From the NCBI GenBank assembly GCA_008360975.2, contig CM039184.1:36753797-36817796 (forward strand): 64,000 nt of DNA. The letters run 5' to 3'. This DNA is from Lichenostomus cassidix (Eukaryota > Chordata > Aves > Passeriformes > Meliphagidae). The notes beneath the pieces are model-generated. The model saw only the letters and a list, made by a program, of their open reading frames with translations. It was not told where the DNA came from and ran no database searches. The translations under genes and the position numbers were made by a program. Below are positions 60,401-64,000 of the stretch, one piece after another; the first letter of the stretch is position 1, and every line of letters begins with the position of its first letter.

Positions 60401-62044
60401 ACAATATTTTGTAACAACACTTAAATGTGCTAAAAATGACAGGGATCATTCTTTTCTCTATACAGTTTCCTTACCCATCCATAATCATTGCATCCAGAGT
60501 TGTTTCTCCACTTTCATCTGGGCTTCCTCCATATCCCACACTCCCATCGCACTGATCGATCTCACACTGGCCACAGCCTCTCTCGACTGCATCCAGCTCT
60601 GAACCTCCCAGCTCCAACACTCTCCAAGCTGGAATCAACACAAATAATTAAATGTCACTAGGGAAAACAGTTTCCACTACTACTTGGACATGGACATGAT
60701 GCAGATTCACTACATAAAGTAATAAAAACCAGCACACTGTAACTTACAGATTATAAGATCAAAATATAAATATAACCAAAAGAATGTAAAGCATCACTTT
60801 TCTAAATATTCTTTTTCTTGCATATCTGATTAGCGTTTCTGACTGAGAAACTGTGCTTTTCTTCTGAGGTGTTACTAACAATCATCACACGTTCTCTATA
60901 TCAAATAACCTTCTCTGCCCAGAACCAGTCATTACTTTATTCCTGCTTGTTTAAAACCTCCTGAGGGAAGAAAGAGGGAGAAAATAAACTTACAACTCAA
61001 GAAAAGCAAAAAAAAAACAACCCTGCCCTGAAAAATTTCATATGAGACTATTAAGAGTCCAGCTGCAGAATAAAAAAGTCTAAACCTGTATCAGTAGCTA
61101 CATAAGCACCAAACCAAAGTGGAAATGATATATAAGAAACTAGTCTCCATATACTCCTGTTCAACCCTTAGTCTTCTATTCTTCAGGATCTAGATCATGA
61201 TGTAGTTTCGTAAGACATTACAGACGTGTCAAACAACATGACTTGAATACACTGAGCCTGAAGGCATTGCACATATGACATTTCACAAGGTTGGACCTCA
61301 GGCAAGATCTTCCAGGGTACCTGAGCTTGCTGCCACAGACAGTTAAGGTCCTGCTTACTCCTCTTTGTGCTGCCTCTGGTGCCCTGTCACTGGACAGACC
61401 CAGCACAGGAGAGGCAGCAGGTGCACACAGGCCAGCTCTTTCTGGCCACAGCAAACCACCTCAAGAAGCCTCATGATCACATACGCCGTATGCAACTGTA
61501 ACAAGTTGCTTGCACCAAGGAAAATGGAGGGAAGGCCAAGCTCCGGGGCTTGGTCCCTTCCCATAGCAGGGTCACCCTTTCCCAGCCGGACGAGGCATCT
61601 CCCGCCGCCTCTGCGCGGGCAGCACGGCTGGCTCTGAGCCGTGCCGGGGCAGCGGGGGAGCAGCAGCAGCCCGGGCCCTGCGCAGCAAGCGCCGCTTGAC
61701 TGCAGCCAGATCACATCCCGCTCCTTGTGGCCACACATCAGCCCCGGCACGCCTCAGACACTTCTTTTTCCCCGAGCAGCACCAACACCCAGGTCCGCCC
61801 GGCGGCCCCTCAGCAGCAGGGCGCACCCCGACGGCACCGAGCGGCGCGGCTCAGCACCGCCCCACCCGCCCCGCTCCAGCCCGGGCCCCGCCGGGACACC
61901 TGTCTCTGCGGCTGTCCTAAATGCCCAGGTGTTGATGACTACAGGCAGGGCGGCGGCTGAGGCAGCGCCCGCCGGCATCAACCCAGCGAGCAGTAGGAGC
62001 GCTGCCATGCCCCGCTGCCAGCCCACTCCGCGCTCCACCGCCAT
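48348..62044 (-). CDS. AGA: AGA, N(4)-(beta-N-acetylglucosaminyl)-L-asparaginase (9 coding exons)
   Basis: Aspartylglucosaminidase cleaves the GlcNAc-asparagine bond in the last steps of lysosomal glycoprotein breakdown; its loss in humans causes aspartylglucosaminuria. Coding exons in transcription order are 62044-61900, 60628-60475, 59858-59746, 55436-55324, 54531-54420, 52410-52335, 51581-51474, 49398-49265 and 48448-48348. They join in frame to 1056 bp, 351 aa plus stop; human AGA has 346. A signal peptide is followed by [10 protein letters not shown], the start of the mature alpha chain. Autocleavage occurs at HDTIG, making T211 (human T206) the catalytic N-terminal Thr of the beta chain. 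The pocket residues R239 and D242 (RVGDSP) and T262-G263 (ATGDGD) are intact. C169 and C185 match the human disulfide affected in Finnish patients. The protein ends VVDCI. Identity is unambiguous. Confidence 0.98.
49265..49398 (-). CDS. AGA: AGA coding exon 8
   Basis: Acceptor ttttttag, donor gtatgt. Phase 2 in and 1 out. Encodes [18 protein letters not shown], then [19 protein letters not shown], then ANTTGSYG. The sequon N-T-T matches the human site at Asn308 (N-V-T). Confidence 0.98.
51474..51581 (-). CDS. AGA: AGA coding exon 7 (substrate pocket)
   Basis: Acceptor ccacag, donor gtttgt. Phase 2 in and 2 out. Encodes [19 protein letters not shown] then [16 protein letters not shown]239, D242, T262 and G263 correspond to the human residues that bind the aspartate part of the substrate. 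Confidence 0.98.
52335..52410 (-). CDS. AGA: AGA coding exon 6
   Basis: A 76-bp exon. Acceptor aacttag, donor gttagt. Phase 1 in and 2 out. Encodes [18 protein letters not shown] and then HKIPG, matching human MVVIHKTGHIAAGTSTNG. N220-G-T is a glycosylation sequon absent in human. Confidence 0.97.
54420..54531 (-). CDS. AGA: AGA coding exon 5 (autocleavage site)
   Basis: Acceptor taattacag, donor gtaaca. Phase 0 in and 1 out. Encodes [16 protein letters not shown], a variable hydrophilic stretch, and HNHDTIG. Cleavage between D210 and T211 separates the alpha and beta chains and exposes the nucleophile. The variable stretch is the part trimmed from the alpha chain in human. Confidence 0.97.
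55324..55436 (-). CDS. AGA: AGA coding exon 4
   Basis: Acceptor ttttcaag, donor gtacag. Phase 1 in and 0 out. Encodes [15 protein letters not shown] then [15 protein letters not shown]169 in CQPNYW corresponds to human Cys163. The bird has N-Q-S just before it, a possible extra glycosylation sequon (human reads ARNC). Confidence 0.97.
56650..57770 (+). mobile_element. CR1 LINE, long copy with RT remnant, antisense in AGA intron 3
   Basis: Sense-strand CR1 from the reverse-transcriptase domain to the 3' end. Readable remnants include [15 protein letters not shown], then [17 protein letters not shown] (intact CR1 has YLDFSKAFDTVSH), then the 3' blocks gagagagctgggactgttc and gaaaagaaggctcgg. 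The end is the typical catcaaccattctgtgattctgt. Part of the RT region after about 57055 looks deleted, and stops and frameshifts show it is dead. The 5' boundary is approximate. Confidence 0.92.
59746..59858 (-). CDS. AGA: AGA coding exon 3
   Basis: Acceptor gtttccag, donor gtaatt. Phase 2 in and 1 out. Encodes [17 protein letters not shown] then [20 protein letters not shown], near-identical to human TTMDVGAVGDLRRIKNA and HTLLVGES. Confidence 0.97.
60475..60628 (-). CDS. AGA: AGA coding exon 2
   Basis: Acceptor gattccag, donor gtaagg. Encodes [19 protein letters not shown] then [18 protein letters not shown] then LDAMIMDG. Matches human AWRALASGGSALDAVESGC and CDGSVGFGGSPDELGETT. Confidence 0.97.
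61900..62044 (-). CDS. AGA: AGA coding exon 1 (signal peptide)
   Basis: Starts [12 protein letters not shown], then [16 protein letters not shown], a typical signal-peptide hydrophobic core, then [11 protein letters not shown]. Ends ACA G with donor gtgtcc in phase 1. Two in-frame Mets (62044 and 62008) both have G at -3 and +4. I chose the upstream one, but the second alone would still give a signal peptide. Human has the glycosylation site Asn38 here (N-A-T); this bird has TAAET with no Asn. Confidence 0.92.
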
Positions 62045-62093
62045 GACCGCCCGGCCGGCCCCGCTCTGCTCCTCCAACCAGGCGGCCCCGACC

Positions 62094-62105
62094 GCGCAGG
62101 CGCGC
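62094..62105 (-). promoter_or_regulatory. NRF1-like site
   Basis: GCGCAGGCGCGC, 50 bp upstream of the AGA start codon, is close to the palindromic NRF1 consensus (GCGCATGCGC), with one change in the centre. This is a motif match only. Confidence 0.45.
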
Positions 62106-62218
62106 TGCGAGCTCTGGCCTGCAGCGCCGGGAAGCGGTGTCGGCAAGGAAAAGCTTGAAGCCTCAGCAGGGGCCGAGGTTCACGCCCAGGGCGGGCTAAA
62201 ATCCAGTGTGTATTTCAC

Positions 62219-62830
62219 AGGCTCACAGAATGGTTTGGGTTGGAAGCGACCTTAAAGATAACCTAGTTCAACCCACCTGCTATGGGAAAGGACACCTTCA
62301 GGTAGAGCAGATTGTTCAGAGGCTCATCCAGCCTGGTGTTGAGCACTTCCAGGAATGGGGCATCCATAGCTTCCCTTGGTCAGCCTGTTCCAGTGCCTCA
62401 CTACTCTCACAGTAATTAATTCTGTCCTAACATCTAATCTAAAGCTGCTCTCTTTCAATTTGAACCCATTTCCCTTGTCCTGTCATTACATGCTCTTCTA
62501 AATAGTCTTGCCTCATCTTTCCAGTAAATTCGCTTCAGGTACTGGAAAGGCACAATTAGGTTATCTTGAAGCCTTCTCTTTTCCAGGCTAAAAATCCCAA
62601 TTCTCTCAGCTTTTTCTCACAGAAAGGGTGTTCCATCCCTCTGATAACTCGGTGTGGCCCTCCTCTGGACTCGCCCCAGCAGCTCGATGTCTGTGTTGGA
62701 GTGACAGAGAGACAGATGCAGTGTTTGAGGTGGGATCTCACCAGAGCAGAACAGAGGGGCACAATCGCCTCCCTCGACCTGCTGGCCGTGCTGCTTTTGT
62801 TGCAGCGTTTTAATGGAATCTGTTACAGCC
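62219..62830 (-). mobile_element. CR1 LINE 3' copy upstream of AGA
   Basis: Well-preserved CR1 3' region, antisense on the plus strand: cagaatggtttgggttggaa, gcacttccaggaatggggc, cctgttccagtgcctcac, ccttctcttttccaggcta, cctcctctggactcgcccc, gaggtgggatctcaccag, cctccctcgacctgctggcc. The 3' end lies at about 62219, pointing towards AGA in the same orientation as that gene. The 5' truncation is near 62830. No clear target duplication was found. Confidence 0.95.
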
Positions 62831-63397
62831 AGGCTGCTTATGCAGGGCCCCCAGCCGCCGATGAGATGACCCGCGGTGCTGGAGTGTGGGAGCTGAGCTG
62901 TGCTGCTGTGCAGGGGCTGTGCAGCAGCAGGGCTGCAGGACGGGGGCAATCTCCACCTAAGCTCGTGAGATCCACTTGCAGCATCTTCGAGTGCTGCCTT
63001 GTTAACATGCATGTCTTTGTCAAAAGTGCCTCATGGAACAGAGACATTTCTGTGAAGAGCATGTTTTGGGACCTGCTACAGCCAAATGGTTTATGGGAAA
63101 ATTTGTGTAAAGCCTTGCTTTACAGAAATCATAAAACATATAACAAGTAATTTCTTAATTTTGCCCCTGCCATTCAAACTTTTCATTATAGACCATTAGC
63201 AGTAGGTTAAAGCCATTTGACCCATTGCCATAGCACTCTGACAGTTTCCAGGTCCAAAGGCTCACCTTCTGTAAGCATAATTTCACTGGCTTGTGTTCTG
63301 GGCAGATTATGTTCAGGGAGTTGCTGATCATTAACCAGCTATTATATCTGAACAACATGAAAAAAGGTGACTTTTGCTTCTGCGTGGATATAAAATC

Positions 63398-63429
<32 letters not shown>

Positions 63430-64000
63430 CCCCCAGATACTCTTTTGGCTTGTCCTTATTATTCTTTTTCAATATGTAAGGGGCCAAACTCAATCACACT
63501 TTAGCAGCAATGTTGCTGGTCTTGTATTTGTACTAAGAGGGGATACTTGGACCTCATGTGTGACTGCCTCAGGTTTGTAGGTATATATAAATTGTGAATG
63601 CACCCAAGCTGGTATAAGAAGCTGGAAGCAATATTATTTTTATTATAACAAAACGTTCCACAGCCTTTGGAATTAAATGATTGCCACAAAAGAAATGTAT
63701 TATCCTTTATTACAGAAGTCACAAAATAATAAAATACAGTATTGGGTTTGACTTCAGTAATAGTATGTCCTTGGTTTTAGCCATTTCCCAAAAGCAAAAC
63801 TACAAGCAGTCTAGAGAAACCTTTACTAAGGTAAATACTGTTAGCTGATTTATTTGTGCTATTACTGTTCTTATTTCTGTCACGTATTTCTCTGTAAAGC
63901 TGTTAGGCAAGGGAGGTGGGCCAAAATACAGACCCAAATTAATGGTAGCTGAAGGGAAATAGAAGAAAATATTTTCAGGAAATAAATTTAGTAGTAAATG
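62831..64000. other. Upstream of AGA, nothing recognised except a T tract
   Basis: No exon or element recognised. A run of 29 T at 63401-63429 followed by CCCCC and CAG resembles a strong polypyrimidine tract. The sequence after it has no convincing coding frame, so it is probably the tail of an old retroposon or simple sequence. Confidence 0.5.

Larger units (their letters stand above)
48449..61899 (-). other. AGA: AGA introns 1-8
   Basis: In transcription order: 61899-60629, 60474-59859, 59745-55437, 55323-54532, 54419-52411, 52334-51582, 51473-49399 and 49264-48449. All are GT-AG. Intron 3 carries the long antisense CR1. The rest is AT-rich sequence with no recognised exon, RNA gene or element. 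Confidence 0.8.
61550..62220 (-). promoter_or_regulatory. AGA: AGA CpG island and promoter
   Basis: A GC- and CpG-rich island spanning the start of intron 1, exon 1 and about 170 bp upstream. The upstream part holds an NRF1-like site, listed separately, and no TATA box, as expected for a housekeeping lysosomal gene. The island ends abruptly at the CR1 insertion near 62219. Confidence 0.7.

Noticed and set aside
61641..62255. 204-codon plus-strand open frame opposite AGA exon 1
   Set aside because: It is antisense to a confirmed exon in a CpG island, with low-complexity Ala/Pro/Arg composition and no known domain.
62566..63150. 194-codon plus-strand open frame
   Set aside because: Its first half is antisense CR1 and the rest has no recognisable domain.

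Overview
This window is vertebrate nuclear DNA, almost certainly from a bird and probably from a passerine (songbird). Three things point there: several decayed CR1 LINEs, the dominant avian retroposon; a SINE with a tRNA-Ile-like head and a CR1-type tail, the architecture of the songbird family TguSINE1; and a solo LTR of avian ERV type. The sequence is AT-rich, with short GC-rich islands at gene starts. There are no operons, bacterial signals or CRISPR arrays.

Two protein-coding genes can be reconstructed exon by exon with GT-AG junctions and consistent phases. NEIL3 lies on the plus strand at 12390-32121, with 10 coding exons and 574 aa. It is a DNA glycosylase for oxidised bases and DNA crosslinks, with one Fpg-type, one RanBP2-type and two GRF zinc fingers. 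AGA lies on the minus strand at 48348-62044, with 9 coding exons and 351 aa. It is the lysosomal aspartylglucosaminidase, a self-cleaving Ntn hydrolase. The genes are convergent (tail to tail) across a 16.2-kb gap, the arrangement also known on human chromosome 4q34. They act in unrelated pathways (DNA repair and glycoprotein breakdown), so the neighbourhood is synteny, not a functional cluster.

Layout. 1-12.2 kb: upstream intergenic DNA with two old CR1 fragments, a 31-bp minisatellite, an adjoining GC-rich 115-bp-period repeat block and an LTR. 12.2-12.75 kb: NEIL3 CpG island, exon 1 and a 47-bp minisatellite that contains the exon 1 splice donor. 12.75-32.1 kb: rest of NEIL3, with a CR1 piece in intron 1 and the SINE in intron 3. 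32.1-48.3 kb: intergenic, with one CR1 near 46.1-46.8 kb and otherwise nothing recognisable. 48.3-62.04 kb: AGA, with a long antisense CR1 in intron 3. 62.04-62.2 kb: AGA promoter. 62.2-62.8 kb: a CR1 inserted about 175 bp upstream of the AGA start codon. 62.8-64 kb: nothing recognised apart from a T29 tract.

I found no undescribed multi-gene system. The most unusual features are at NEIL3 exon 1: five tandem copies of the splice-donor region, and a predicted protein lacking about 21 residues present in human NEIL3. Next in interest are the unexplained GC-rich and minisatellite block near 4 kb and the CR1 abutting the AGA promoter.
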